The position numbers and the translations under genes were made by a program. A model generated the notes under the pieces. That model did not search any database. It was not told where the DNA came from and saw nothing but the letters and a program-made list of their open reading frames with translations. Of a stretch of 64,000 nucleotides of DNA, positions 1 to 7,200 are shown one piece after another (position 1 is the first letter of the stretch; every line of letters starts with the position of its first letter). The stretch comes from Candidatus Desulfosporosinus nitrosoreducens (GTDB taxonomy: Bacteria; Bacillota; Desulfitobacteriia; Desulfitobacteriales; Desulfitobacteriaceae): assembly GCF_030954495.1 (NCBI RefSeq), contig NZ_JAVHUW010000070.1, positions 1 through 64,000 of the forward strand, given 5' to 3'.

Positions 1-62
1 TAAAGTTGAACCATTTGATTTTTAAATTCGTCAGTAAATGATCTGCGTTCTCGCTTGGTCAT
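1..62 (-). CDS. IS3-type transposase OrfA, N-terminal fragment cut by the window edge
   Basis: Read on the minus strand from the ATG at 60-62, the first 20 codons give MTKRERRSFTDEFKNQMVQL, the typical start of the small helix-turn-helix OrfA of IS3-family transposases (HTH_Tnp_1 type). A GAGGAG ribosome binding site lies just upstream of that ATG on the minus strand. The rest of orfA and any orfB lie outside the window, so intactness cannot be judged. The family call rests on 20 residues only. In a complete element OrfA binds the terminal repeats and makes the active transposase by frameshifting with OrfB. Confidence 0.7.
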   Translation of the reverse strand, partial: MTKRERRSFTDEFKNQMVQL

Positions 63-135
63 AGCAATCTCCTCAACTTTCATAATTGTTTCAAGTTTAC
101 TAGACCTTAAGAGAACTGTCTATTTTAGTGTAACC
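1..135 (-). mobile_element. Left end of an IS3-like insertion sequence (partial)
   Basis: The OrfA start and about 70 bases of AT-rich leader upstream of it form the 5' end of an insertion sequence that points out of the window. The exact tip is uncertain. It probably falls near 120-135, where the minus strand reads GGTTACACTAAAATAGACAG, a plausible terminal repeat. The other end and the target duplication are not visible, so the boundary is an estimate. Confidence 0.5.
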
Positions 136-190
136 TATCCAGATGATATGTAAATTAGAGTGTATTGCAACAACAACTTACGGGTATATT

Positions 191-290
191 TTATCCGCTG
201 ACTAAGTCGCTCTAAGACTCCCGCTTTGGCAAGCGGTGAGTTAAGAGTGGCTTAGCCCCTGGATAAGTGCGACTAATAGTGGTTGAATCC
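191..290 (+). ncRNA. Structured RNA-like element, possible IS605/TnpB omegaRNA (reRNA) relic
   Basis: A nested fold is directly visible. TTATCC (191-196) pairs with GGATAA (261-266). A 12-bp stem pairs 202-213 with 244-255 with two G-U wobbles. ACTC (217-220) pairs with GAGT (238-241). CCGCTT (221-226) pairs with AAGCGG (231-236) around a TGGC loop. A single-stranded tail with GCGAC (270-274) follows; it could pair as a pseudoknot with GTCGC (206-210). The layout resembles the guide-scaffold RNA at the right end of IS200/IS605-type elements. No tnpB reading frame is present, and the upstream flank is occupied by another insertion sequence. The fold is observed; the omegaRNA identity is inference. 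Confidence 0.45.
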
Positions 291-472
291 GCTGTTTCCT
301 TTAATATTATCAATAGTGTGCTCATGACAAAATGTTTCCATAATGTTAGTATTGCAAATGAAATTCTAATGCATTTGAGGCGCCGGAGATTTCCTGATCT
401 TACGTATCTAGGATTGAAAAAGCTATTTTAAAACGAGTGAATAAGGCAAATTCAAATAAATGTTCCCTCGAC
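291..472. other. AT-rich intergenic stretch with no recognised feature
   Basis: Between the structured block and the yqeG promoter I see no credible reading frame with a ribosome binding site and no repeat or terminator. If the block at 191-290 is an omegaRNA, its guide and the element's right end would lie in the first bases here. Confidence 0.5.
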
Positions 473-502
473 TTGCTCTAGAACCATTCTCTAAGGTATA
501 AT
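473..502 (+). promoter_or_regulatory. Sigma-A promoter of yqeG
   Basis: TTGCTC at 473-478 and a perfect TATAAT at 497-502 are separated by 18 bp. Transcription would begin near 509, downstream of the alternative ATG at 504. This supports the later ATG at 531 as the yqeG start. Confidence 0.6.
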
Positions 503-530
503 TATGAAAAGTCTATACTTGGAGGGTTCA

Positions 531-1061
531 ATGTTTGACTATTTTCGACCGACACTTCAAGCTCTTTCTCTAGATCATATCGTGATTGAGCAACTTGTTC
601 AAGATGGAATCAAGGGTCTCATTATAGATTTAGACAACACTATGACGCCTTGGAATGATCTTGAAGTGGGTCCAAAGGTTGCAGAATGGTTTATTAAAGT
701 TAAAGCGGCTGGTATTTCAGCATGCGTCGTGTCGAATAATAAAAGACGGCAACGCGTTGCCGCTGTTGCAGAGCAGTTGGCCATTCCTTTTGTTTTTGGG
801 GCGACAAAGCCGCGCGGAAGAGCTTTTCGGGCGGGAATGAAGCTTCTGGGGACAGGGCAAGAGGATACTGCGGTAATTGGGGATCAGTTGTTTACAGATA
901 TTTTAGGTGGAAACCGGCTTGGTCTCTACACAATTTTAGTGACTCCTATTAATGAGCATGAATTTATAGGGACACGGGTCATGCGTCGTTTGGAAAGAGT
1001 GCTTGTCTGGATAATGAAGCATTTTGCCCCTGCGAAACCGGCAAGTCCTAAAATCCATTAA
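531..1061 (+). CDS. yqeG: YqeG-family HAD superfamily (subfamily IIIA) phosphatase
   Basis: A 176-residue cytosolic HAD hydrolase of the YqeG family. The nucleophile motif DLDNT lies at residues 33-37, the motif II serine in VVSNN near 66-70, the lysine of TKPRG near 93, and the acidic motif GDQLFTD at 117-123, so the catalytic set is complete. The substrate is not known with confidence; mitochondrial relatives dephosphorylate phosphatidylglycerophosphate. I chose ATG 531 over the in-frame ATG at 504 because GGAGGG sits at the right spacing and 504 lies at or before the likely transcription start. YqeG next to shikimate genes is a common clostridial arrangement. A terminator follows, so it is probably its own unit. 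Confidence 0.88.
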   Translation: MFDYFRPTLQALSLDHIVIEQLVQDGIKGLIIDLDNTMTPWNDLEVGPKVAEWFIKVKAAGISACVVSNNKRRQRVAAVAEQLAIPFVFGATKPRGRAFRAGMKLLGTGQEDTAVIGDQLFTDILGGNRLGLYTILVTPINEHEFIGTRVMRRLERVLVWIMKHFAPAKPASPKIH

Positions 1062-1072
1062 GATGAAACAAC

Positions 1073-1100
1073 AAAGGAATGGTCAGCCATTCCTTTTTCT
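1073..1100 (+). terminator. Rho-independent terminator after yqeG
   Basis: AAAGGAATGG pairs perfectly with CCATTCCTTT (10 bp) around a TCAG loop, followed by TTTTTCT. Confidence 0.85.
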
Positions 1101-1156
1101 CTATCGAATTGTCCTGAATCCATTGCTTTTTAAGCATTTTGTAAAGGAAGGTTACT

Positions 1157-1996
1157 ATGGAAAAGCATTATGCAGTCATAGGCGATCCTATCGAGCATTC
1201 TTATTCACCGGGGATGCACAATGCAGGATATGACTCCTTAGGCATTGATGCGGTTTACCATCGCTTTCAGGTTCGCTCTGATCGTTTGGCTGAAGCAGTC
1301 GAGGGACTGTGTGCTTTGGGGTTTGCCGGGTGGAACGTGACCTTGCCTCATAAAGAAAGTATTATTGCCCATCTGGATGTCCTTACTCCTCAAGCGCTGC
1401 GTGCCGGTGCGGTGAATACCGTGAAAATTCACGAAGGAAAGAAGATAGGCCACAATACGGATGGGGATGGCTTTATCCGCTCGATAGAAGGAGATCTCCA
1501 AAGTATGGCGGGTAAAAAAGCGGTTCTTCTCGGTGCCGGCGGAGCTGCCAAAGGGATTGCCTTGGCTCTTGCCGAGCGGGGAATGCAAATACATATTCTT
1601 AATCGTACCCCTGAAAAGGCTATGGAGTTGGCTCATATTGTCCGGGAACTGGGGGAAAAAGGAAGCTGGGGCTCCTTTGAGCCCGGTCCATGGCTCAAAG
1701 ATGTCGATCTTTTAGTTCAAACCACGTCATTAAGTTTACACGAAGGACCTTTTCCTTTTACTTTAGCGGGGATTTCTCGGCAGGCACTCGTGGTAGATAT
1801 TATAGTGAAGGCCAGGGAAACGGCTTTTTTAGAGGAAGCCAGAAAACAGGGATGTCGCACATTTGGCGGAATGGACATGCTGTTATATCAAGGGGCCTTG
1901 GCCTGGGAATTCTGGTTAGGCGGACAAGCTCCCATTGAGGCTATGCGCAAGGGCCTGAAGGACCAACTGCTGCAACAAATGTTTTATAAGGGATAA
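1157..1996 (+). CDS. aroE: Shikimate dehydrogenase (NADP+)
   Basis: Reduces 3-dehydroshikimate to shikimate with NADPH, step four of the shikimate pathway, in the cytosol. The 279-residue length is normal. SYSPGMHN at 15-22 and NVTLPHK at 60-66 hold the substrate-binding serines and the catalytic Lys66. NTDGDGF at 100-106 supplies the other catalytic and substrate residues. GAGGAAKG (126-133) is the dinucleotide-binding loop. AAGGAAGG precedes the ATG. It heads a probable operon with a pseudopilin gene 11 bp downstream and aroC, aroK and aroB beyond. Confidence 0.96.
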   Translation: MEKHYAVIGDPIEHSYSPGMHNAGYDSLGIDAVYHRFQVRSDRLAEAVEGLCALGFAGWNVTLPHKESIIAHLDVLTPQALRAGAVNTVKIHEGKKIGHNTDGDGFIRSIEGDLQSMAGKKAVLLGAGGAAKGIALALAERGMQIHILNRTPEKAMELAHIVRELGEKGSWGSFEPGPWLKDVDLLVQTTSLSLHEGPFPFTLAGISRQALVVDIIVKARETAFLEEARKQGCRTFGGMDMLLYQGALAWEFWLGGQAPIEAMRKGLKDQLLQQMFYKG

Positions 1997-2007
1997 GGAA
2001 GAAAACT

Positions 2008-2445
2008 ATGTCTAAGGTAAGCGATAAAGAACATGGCTTTACCCTTCTGGAGATGCTGCTTGTTTTAACTTTTGTGGCGAGTGCGGGCTTTGTGCTTTTG
2101 CTCAAGCCCTCTAACCACCTAGAGAGAGATCGTCTTGCTTTTGCGACAACCCAATTATTAGAAGAAATACGAGATACCCGGCAGGCGGCTTTGGCGGAGA
2201 ATGACTGGTATCAGGTTAAGTTTTACCCGCAAGCAGGAGACCATCATTATGAGATTTTGCGCGAAGGAACTAGAATTAAGGATGTTCATTTAAGGGATGG
2301 GGTTCAATTCTTAGGTCAACCGGAAAGTTTATTATTTAATGCCTCGGGAAGAAGTGCGGGTACAACGATTACTTTAACCAACTCTTTAGGTGAGCGCAAA
2401 AGCGTTGTTGTTGCGCCTGTGGCTATGCGGATCAGAGAAAAGTAG
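2008..2445 (+). CDS. Type IV pilin-like / GspH-type minor pseudopilin
   Basis: A 145-residue protein with a class III (prepilin) signal: a short charged leader ending EHG, then FTLLEMLLVLTF, so PilD would cut between Gly10 and Phe11. Glu at +5 of the mature form is present, and the hydrophobic helix runs to about residue 33. The rest is a small beta-rich domain like GspH/FimT minor pseudopilins, which prime the pilus tip. It lies between aroE and aroC, 3 kb from the main pilus cluster. Its own AAGGAAG ribosome binding site overlaps the end of aroE's spacer, so it is probably co-transcribed with the aro genes. The subtype is inferred from position and length. Confidence 0.8.
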   Translation: MSKVSDKEHGFTLLEMLLVLTFVASAGFVLLLKPSNHLERDRLAFATTQLLEEIRDTRQAALAENDWYQVKFYPQAGDHHYEILREGTRIKDVHLRDGVQFLGQPESLLFNASGRSAGTTITLTNSLGERKSVVVAPVAMRIREK

Positions 2446-2518
2446 TTATTTAGGAAAGTGACTGCGAATACGAAATTTGAAGATAATTTTCAGCAGAATT
2501 AGAGGGAAGGGATTGAGT

Positions 2519-3664
2519 ATGCGCTTTTTAACAGCAGGGGAATCTCATGGCCAAAAACTAGTCGGAATTATTGAAGGACTTCCCTCGGGAATGAGAATTT
2601 CCCAGGATCTTGTCGATCAAGCTTTAAAAAAACGCCAACAAGGCCCGGGACGCGGTGGCCGGATGGCTATTGAGCAAGATAAGGTTCATTTTCTGTCCGG
2701 TGTTCGTGGGGGATGCAGCACGGGGGCTCCACTGGCTATGGAGATTTTGAACCGGGATTGGGAAAACTGGGAGAAAATTATGGCTTGGGGAGAAGACGCT
2801 GACTTAGAAAGCCGCAAAGTGTTGACTCCGCGGCCAGGTCATGCCGATTTAACAGGAGCACTTAAATATCGAACTGAGGTCCGCAACATTCTAGAGAGGG
2901 CCAGCGCTCGCGAAACCGCTATGCGCGTGGCGATCGGCAGTGTTGTGAGACAAGGGTTGTCCCAACTGGGGGTGGAGATTCGAGGGCGGGTTCTGGCAGT
3001 CGGCGGAATTCAGGCCCCGTTGTCCGATGATGAGGACTACTGGGAGCGGGTTCGGCAATCAGAGTGGTCCGTGGGAGATCCTGACGCTGAGCGTAAAATG
3101 GGAGAGCAACTCCTGGCAGCACGAGAGTTGGGTGAATCTTTGGGAGGAACGTTAGAAGTTCAAGTTCTTCATCTTCCCGCCGGGTTAGGTTCACACGTGC
3201 AATGGGACCGTAAACTTGACGGGAAATTGGCTCAAGCAGTTCTCTCCATCCAGGCAATCAAAGGAGTTTCTTTTGGTCTGGGGTTTGATGCCGGCGCCAA
3301 AATGGGTTCGCAGGTTCATGACCCCATAGAGTATACTCAGGGTCAAGGCTATCATCGAGCTTCCAATCACGCGGGCGGCATTGAAGGCGGGATGAGCAAC
3401 GGTGAACCGCTTGTTCTTCAAGCCGTTATGAAACCTATCCCCACCCTGTATCGGCCGCTTAATACGGTTCATTTAGAGACGAAGGAGACCGTTAAAGCCA
3501 GTGTGGAACGCTCAGACATCTGCGCAGTTCCCGCCGCTTTAGTAGTTTTAGAACATGTGGTAGCTTGGGTTATTGCAGAGGCAGTTCTTGAGAAATTCCC
3601 TGCCGACAGTTTTACGGAATTAGAAACAGCTTGGGAAAAGTATAAAGAGTATCTGAAATTATAG
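2519..3664 (+). CDS. aroC: Chorismate synthase
   Basis: Converts 5-enolpyruvylshikimate-3-phosphate to chorismate using reduced FMN, the last shikimate-pathway step. The 381-residue protein starts MRFLTAGESHGQ, with the conserved GESHG at 7-11. RPGHADLTG and the ERASARETAMR region are also present. I chose ATG 2519, preceded by GGGAAGG, instead of the in-frame ATG at 2477, because the family begins exactly at MRFLTAGESHG. It is followed after 19 bp by aroK. Confidence 0.96.
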   Translation: MRFLTAGESHGQKLVGIIEGLPSGMRISQDLVDQALKKRQQGPGRGGRMAIEQDKVHFLSGVRGGCSTGAPLAMEILNRDWENWEKIMAWGEDADLESRKVLTPRPGHADLTGALKYRTEVRNILERASARETAMRVAIGSVVRQGLSQLGVEIRGRVLAVGGIQAPLSDDEDYWERVRQSEWSVGDPDAERKMGEQLLAARELGESLGGTLEVQVLHLPAGLGSHVQWDRKLDGKLAQAVLSIQAIKGVSFGLGFDAGAKMGSQVHDPIEYTQGQGYHRASNHAGGIEGGMSNGEPLVLQAVMKPIPTLYRPLNTVHLETKETVKASVERSDICAVPAALVVLEHVVAWVIAEAVLEKFPADSFTELETAWEKYKEYLKL

Positions 3665-3683
3665 GGAGAGAGGAAGGATCTCC

Positions 3684-4217
3684 ATGCGAAACATTGTTCT
3701 CATTGGGTTTATGGGAACCGGCAAAAGCACTGTCGGGAGGCGTTTGGCACAGTCGCTCGCTTGGAACTTTGCCGATACGGATTATGAAATTGGAGAAGTG
3801 ACGAAGTTAAGTGTGAGTGAAATTTTTCGCCGGCATGGAGAGACTCGTTTTCGGTCAGAAGAAAGAATCGTTGTCGAGCGGTTGTCTCAGGAAGAGAAAC
3901 TTGTCATTGCGACGGGCGGGGGGACGGTACTGAATCCGTCAAATTGGAGGGCCTTGGCTGAGAACGGAATTATTATCAGCTTATATGCTACCTTAGAGGT
4001 TATTCTCAATCGGATCGGTCATAGGAATGACCGCCCTCTCCTTAGGAATACCAGAGAAGAGATTGAAAGCCTGTGGTCAGAACGGCAGCCCTATTACGAA
4101 AAGGCTGATTTTACGATTGATACCACGTTTAAAACGATTGATGAAGTTGTGAGCGAGATTCTTGCTCTACTTGGGGGGATGGCTATCCATGAATTCACCA
4201 GAATGGCAAAAGATTGA
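3684..4217 (+). CDS. aroK: Shikimate kinase
   Basis: Phosphorylates shikimate at the 3-hydroxyl with ATP. The 177-residue protein has the Walker A loop GFMGTGKST (8-16), the shikimate-binding Asp in DTD (31-33), Arg in ETRFRSEE near 55-57 and GGG at 78-80, and the lid arginine in RNDRPLL. The last 29 bases overlap the start of aroB, which suggests translational coupling. The typical length is 165-175 residues. Confidence 0.95.
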   Translation: MRNIVLIGFMGTGKSTVGRRLAQSLAWNFADTDYEIGEVTKLSVSEIFRRHGETRFRSEERIVVERLSQEEKLVIATGGGTVLNPSNWRALAENGIIISLYATLEVILNRIGHRNDRPLLRNTREEIESLWSERQPYYEKADFTIDTTFKTIDEVVSEILALLGGMAIHEFTRMAKD

Positions 4218-5283
4218 AGTATTGGCGGATAGGAAATATCCGGTTTATTTAGGAACTTCCCTTGAAGAATTAGGTGCTTATTTGCCTGCGCTGCCTGAAA
4301 AAGTCGAACATATTCTGATCATCTCACACCAAAAGGTCCTGGACTTATATGGCGGGCGGCTTATGAAAGGCCTGGGAGACTATCGCGTCAATTTGCTAGT
4401 CGTTCCTGCGGGGGAAGCAGAAAAGTCTTTAGAACGTTTAAGCCAATTGACTACGGCGGCTTTAGGCTATGGTGCTGATCGTAAAACCCTGGTCATTGCT
4501 TTGGGCGGAGGAGTGATTGGGGATCTGGCCGGTTTTTTTGCCAGTGTTTTTATGCGGGGAGTGCGCTTGATACAAGTTCCTACCACCTTGTTGGCTCAGG
4601 TGGACAGCAGTATTGGCGGTAAAGTTGCCGTCAATCATCCGGCCGGCAAAAACATTTTAGGTGCTTTTCATCCGCCGCAAGCTGTTTGGACTGATTTTAC
4701 GACTTTAGAAAGTTTGCCTTGGCTTGAAGTAGAAAATGGCTTGGCGGAAAGTATTAAACACGCCTTAATTGCCGATCCCGGGCTTTTCAATTTCTTTGAA
4801 ACTCAAGTAGACAGTATAAAGCAGCGTGATCCTTTGATCTGGCGAACGATGGTGACAAGGTCTTCCTCAGTTAAAGTTAAGATAGTATCTCAGGACGAGC
4901 GGGAACAGGGGATTCGCGGGCTGTTGAACTTGGGCCATAGCTTTGGGCATGCTTTGGAAACCGAAATGAATTATCGAGGTGTAACCCACGGCCAGGGAGT
5001 TAGCATTGGTATCGTTGCGGCCGCCCATCTAGCCGGCGCTAAAGGATTCATTTCCTTAGCCGAAGTGGAGAGAATTAAACAATTGCTGCGCAATTATGGC
5101 TTGCCGATAGCAATCCCAGGTCAAAATCCTCAAGCCTTGCTGCAGCGGATGCAAGCGGACAAAAAAAATCAAGGGGGACGCAAAATTCTAATTCTGCCGC
5201 AAGGAATCGGGAATGCTGTGATTTCTCAAGACTGTACGGATAATGAAATCCTGGCTGCCTGGCAGCAAGTCATTTCGGGTTAG
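4189..5283 (+). CDS. aroB: 3-dehydroquinate synthase
   Basis: Cyclises 3-deoxy-D-arabino-heptulosonate 7-phosphate to 3-dehydroquinate, using NAD+ and a divalent metal. The 364-residue protein has the NAD site GGGVIGDLAGFFAS, the PTTLLAQVDSS segment, and metal ligands in GLAESIKHA and LGHSFGHALE. I chose ATG 4189, ten bases after GGGGGG, over 4162. The first two enzymes' partners (DAHP synthase, aroA) are not in the window, while aroQ lies 9 kb downstream past the pilus operon. A good terminator follows. Confidence 0.95.
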   Translation: MNSPEWQKIEVLADRKYPVYLGTSLEELGAYLPALPEKVEHILIISHQKVLDLYGGRLMKGLGDYRVNLLVVPAGEAEKSLERLSQLTTAALGYGADRKTLVIALGGGVIGDLAGFFASVFMRGVRLIQVPTTLLAQVDSSIGGKVAVNHPAGKNILGAFHPPQAVWTDFTTLESLPWLEVENGLAESIKHALIADPGLFNFFETQVDSIKQRDPLIWRTMVTRSSSVKVKIVSQDEREQGIRGLLNLGHSFGHALETEMNYRGVTHGQGVSIGIVAAAHLAGAKGFISLAEVERIKQLLRNYGLPIAIPGQNPQALLQRMQADKKNQGGRKILILPQGIGNAVISQDCTDNEILAAWQQVISG

Positions 5284-5331
5284 GGAAGCTTTTAAGAGTT
5301 GCTTGAATTTTATATAGAACTATAAGAGTAA

Positions 5332-5375
5332 GGTCTGACAGAGCGAAAAGATTCTGTCGGATCTTTTGTTTTATT
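5332..5375 (+). terminator. Rho-independent terminator after aroB
   Basis: An 11-bp stem pairs 5332-5342 with 5353-5363 (two G-U pairs) around a GCGAAAAGAT loop, followed by a T-rich run (TTTTGTTTTATTTT). It separates the shikimate genes from the pilus operon. Confidence 0.8.
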
Positions 5376-5552
5376 TTCTATAAGAGATGGAAAATGCTTG
5401 AATTCAGAGATTAATTGGATAGAAGAAATAATGATTACTAATCTGGTAAGGATATGTCGAGCAAAGAAGGAGTTTTAAGACGAACAGAGAAGGGTTACAG
5501 AAAATAAGCCAATTTAGGGGAGAATGCTGAATAATAGCTGGAGTGAATTGTT

Positions 5553-5885
5553 TTGCAGAAGAATGAGCAATCAGGATATAGCTTATGGGAACTGGCCTTG
5601 GTATTGTTTTTGATGGGTGTCCTTCTTTGCCTGGTCGTCCCACACTTTAGCTCATCAGCTTATTTTGTCAGAAATCAAGTTGACATGGCTAATAAACAGA
5701 GGATAGAAGGCGCCGCTCAGATATATCGCTTGGATGTTGGGCGTTATCCTGTCCGTGTTTCTGATTTAGTTTCCCTACCCGTGGGTGTCAGTGGATGGCG
5801 AGGGCCTTATTTGAAGGAAATACCTGTAAGTCCTTTCAACTCAGGCCAGGATTATCAAATTGACGCTTATGGACAAGTAAAATAG
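5553..5885 (+). CDS. GspG/PilA-like pseudopilin
   Basis: A 110-residue prepilin-like protein and first gene of the main pilus operon. The leader ends EQSG and the mature form begins YSLWELALVLFLMG, with Glu at +5, followed by a 20-residue hydrophobic helix. The C-terminal half (IYRLDVGRYP, GWRGPYLKEIP, DAYG) resembles the short globular domain of GspG-type pseudopilins. It starts at TTG, supported by CTGGAG upstream. It could be a second structural pilin or a type II secretion-like major pseudopilin; the main pilin is more likely the gene at 10285. Confidence 0.78.
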   Translation: MQKNEQSGYSLWELALVLFLMGVLLCLVVPHFSSSAYFVRNQVDMANKQRIEGAAQIYRLDVGRYPVRVSDLVSLPVGVSGWRGPYLKEIPVSPFNSGQDYQIDAYGQVK

Positions 5886-5964
5886 AAAAGGGAGTGGATA
5901 ATCAGAGTTACTTGAGTGTTAAGAATTATTTGCTGTTTGGTTTATTTGGAAAATACGGGAGGAG

Positions 5965-6357
5965 ATGGCGACGGGGAAAGATGGATGTGCCAAAGGTTAT
6001 ATATTGTTTGATGTGTTATTGGCGGTTTTTCTTTATTCAATAGGTTTTATGGCCTTGTTTGGGCTGATAGAGGAGGGGATTTTCGAAACTCGTCAAGCTT
6101 TTTCTCTCCTGGCAGGAGCTAATCTCGCCCAGAGCATCATGGATCAATTAGCGGCTCACAGCTGGAAAGAAAATATCGCTGCTCAAGCCTGTATACCCGG
6201 AGGAATTGTCGAGGGGCAAGAAGGGGATTTTCACTGGTTTATACACTCGGAGTGGGGTGACCTGCCTCAATTGTTGAGAACCAGTGTGGAGGTGCGTTGG
6301 GTGGAGCGGGGCAAGGAAGTCCAGTATAAGTTGGAGAGTCTTTATGAAGTTGAATAG
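5965..6357 (+). CDS. PilV/GspI-like minor pseudopilin
   Basis: A 130-residue prepilin-like protein. The leader MATGKDGCAKG is followed by YILFDVLLAVFLYS, so residue +5 is Asp, not the usual Glu. The length, the single N-terminal helix and the position before a PilW-like gene fit a PilV/GspI tip subunit. ATG follows GGGAGGAG. Its stop lies inside the next gene, a 14-bp overlap, so the two are probably translationally coupled. I recognise the class, not the exact member. Confidence 0.72.
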   Translation: MATGKDGCAKGYILFDVLLAVFLYSIGFMALFGLIEEGIFETRQAFSLLAGANLAQSIMDQLAAHSWKENIAAQACIPGGIVEGQEGDFHWFIHSEWGDLPQLLRTSVEVRWVERGKEVQYKLESLYEVE

Positions 6358-6904
6358 GGTGCGGGCGGATGGCGGTATGACTTTGCTCGAAGTGGTTTTC
6401 GCTTTACTTATTGCCAGTATCTTCTTGACGAGTGCCTTGAGTTTACTGAACGAGCAATGGAAAAGCGCCAATGCTCTGAGGAGTCAACTGGAAGCCCAGT
6501 ATGCTTCCCTGACCGCGGGAGAAACAATAGCTGCTGAAATTCGACGGGCCAAAACTGTGCAATGGCTTTCCGACCGTAAAGAATTAATGATTCTGCCTCT
6601 GCCGGATGAGGATAACCCCAATCCTACTCAGGACTCTTATTTTATCGCTGATCTGGATAATGATGGAACAAAGGATCTGTATTGGAAACATTTGGGCGTA
6701 TCTCAGCCTATTGCCAGCTATCTGACAAATTGGGAAAGCTCGGAGGTGGAACCAGGACTTTGGGAGGTCTCTTTACATATCAGTGCCGGTGGGCAAAACG
6801 CTCTGTGGAAAATGAGAATACGGCAGCGTGTGCCGGTTTTATCAGCTTGCTCATCCTTATTTTGTTGGCAACGTTCTCAGGACTTGGTATGGAAGTGTAT
6901 TTGA
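6344..6904 (+). CDS. PilW/GspJ-like minor pseudopilin
   Basis: A 186-residue prepilin-like protein starting MKLNRVRADGG, then MTLLEVVFALLIAS with Glu at +5. A long beta-rich domain follows, including DLDNDGTKDLYW, which looks like an acidic calcium-type loop. I chose ATG 6344 because TTGGAGAG precedes it and the extended start at 6284 reads through the previous gene. The last about 25 residues are Cys/Ser-rich and overlap the next gene by 100 bp in another frame. The real end may therefore be altered by a frameshift (see findings). Confidence 0.75.
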   Translation: MKLNRVRADGGMTLLEVVFALLIASIFLTSALSLLNEQWKSANALRSQLEAQYASLTAGETIAAEIRRAKTVQWLSDRKELMILPLPDEDNPNPTQDSYFIADLDNDGTKDLYWKHLGVSQPIASYLTNWESSEVEPGLWEVSLHISAGGQNALWKMRIRQRVPVLSACSSLFCWQRSQDLVWKCI

Positions 6905-7200
6905 AGGCTAATATTGAGAAACGGATGCTTAAACGTGAACTACAGAGCCGACAAGCTCTTTATGTGGCCGAAGGCGGAATTGAATGGGCGAAAGCACATC
7001 TGCAGGAAAACCCTGGGTTACGGCAGGGAGAGCTTGCTTTGGACACGGGGCAGGCAATAATCGTGATTCAATCAAGTAGCGGTGGGTATCAAGTGATTTC
7101 TGAAGGGCATTCAGGTTTAGCCGTTCGTAAAATCGAAGAAACTCTGCAACTCGATGGGGAAAGATGGAATATTACGGCTTATAAGGAGTTACACAGGTGA
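6805..7200 (+). CDS. PilX/GspK-like pilus assembly protein
   Basis: A 131-residue protein with an N-terminal membrane helix (FISLLILILLATFSGLGMEV), then the PilX-family pattern QALYVAEGGIEWAKAHL. No Glu at +5, as in tip-capping GspK/PilX subunits. The only usable in-frame start before the helix is GTG 6805, behind GGTGGG at 6788-6793. It gives an acidic leader (MENENTAACAG), unusual for a membrane-inserted N terminus. The gene overlaps the preceding one by 100 bp and the next by a GTGA overlap. The start is uncertain. Confidence 0.62.
   Translation: MENENTAACAGFISLLILILLATFSGLGMEVYLKANIEKRMLKRELQSRQALYVAEGGIEWAKAHLQENPGLRQGELALDTGQAIIVIQSSSGGYQVISEGHSGLAVRKIEETLQLDGERWNITAYKELHR

Noticed and set aside
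504..530. Earlier ATG for yqeG at 504
   Set aside because: It lies at the predicted transcription start, lacks a ribosome binding site, and the family begins at MFDYFRP (531).
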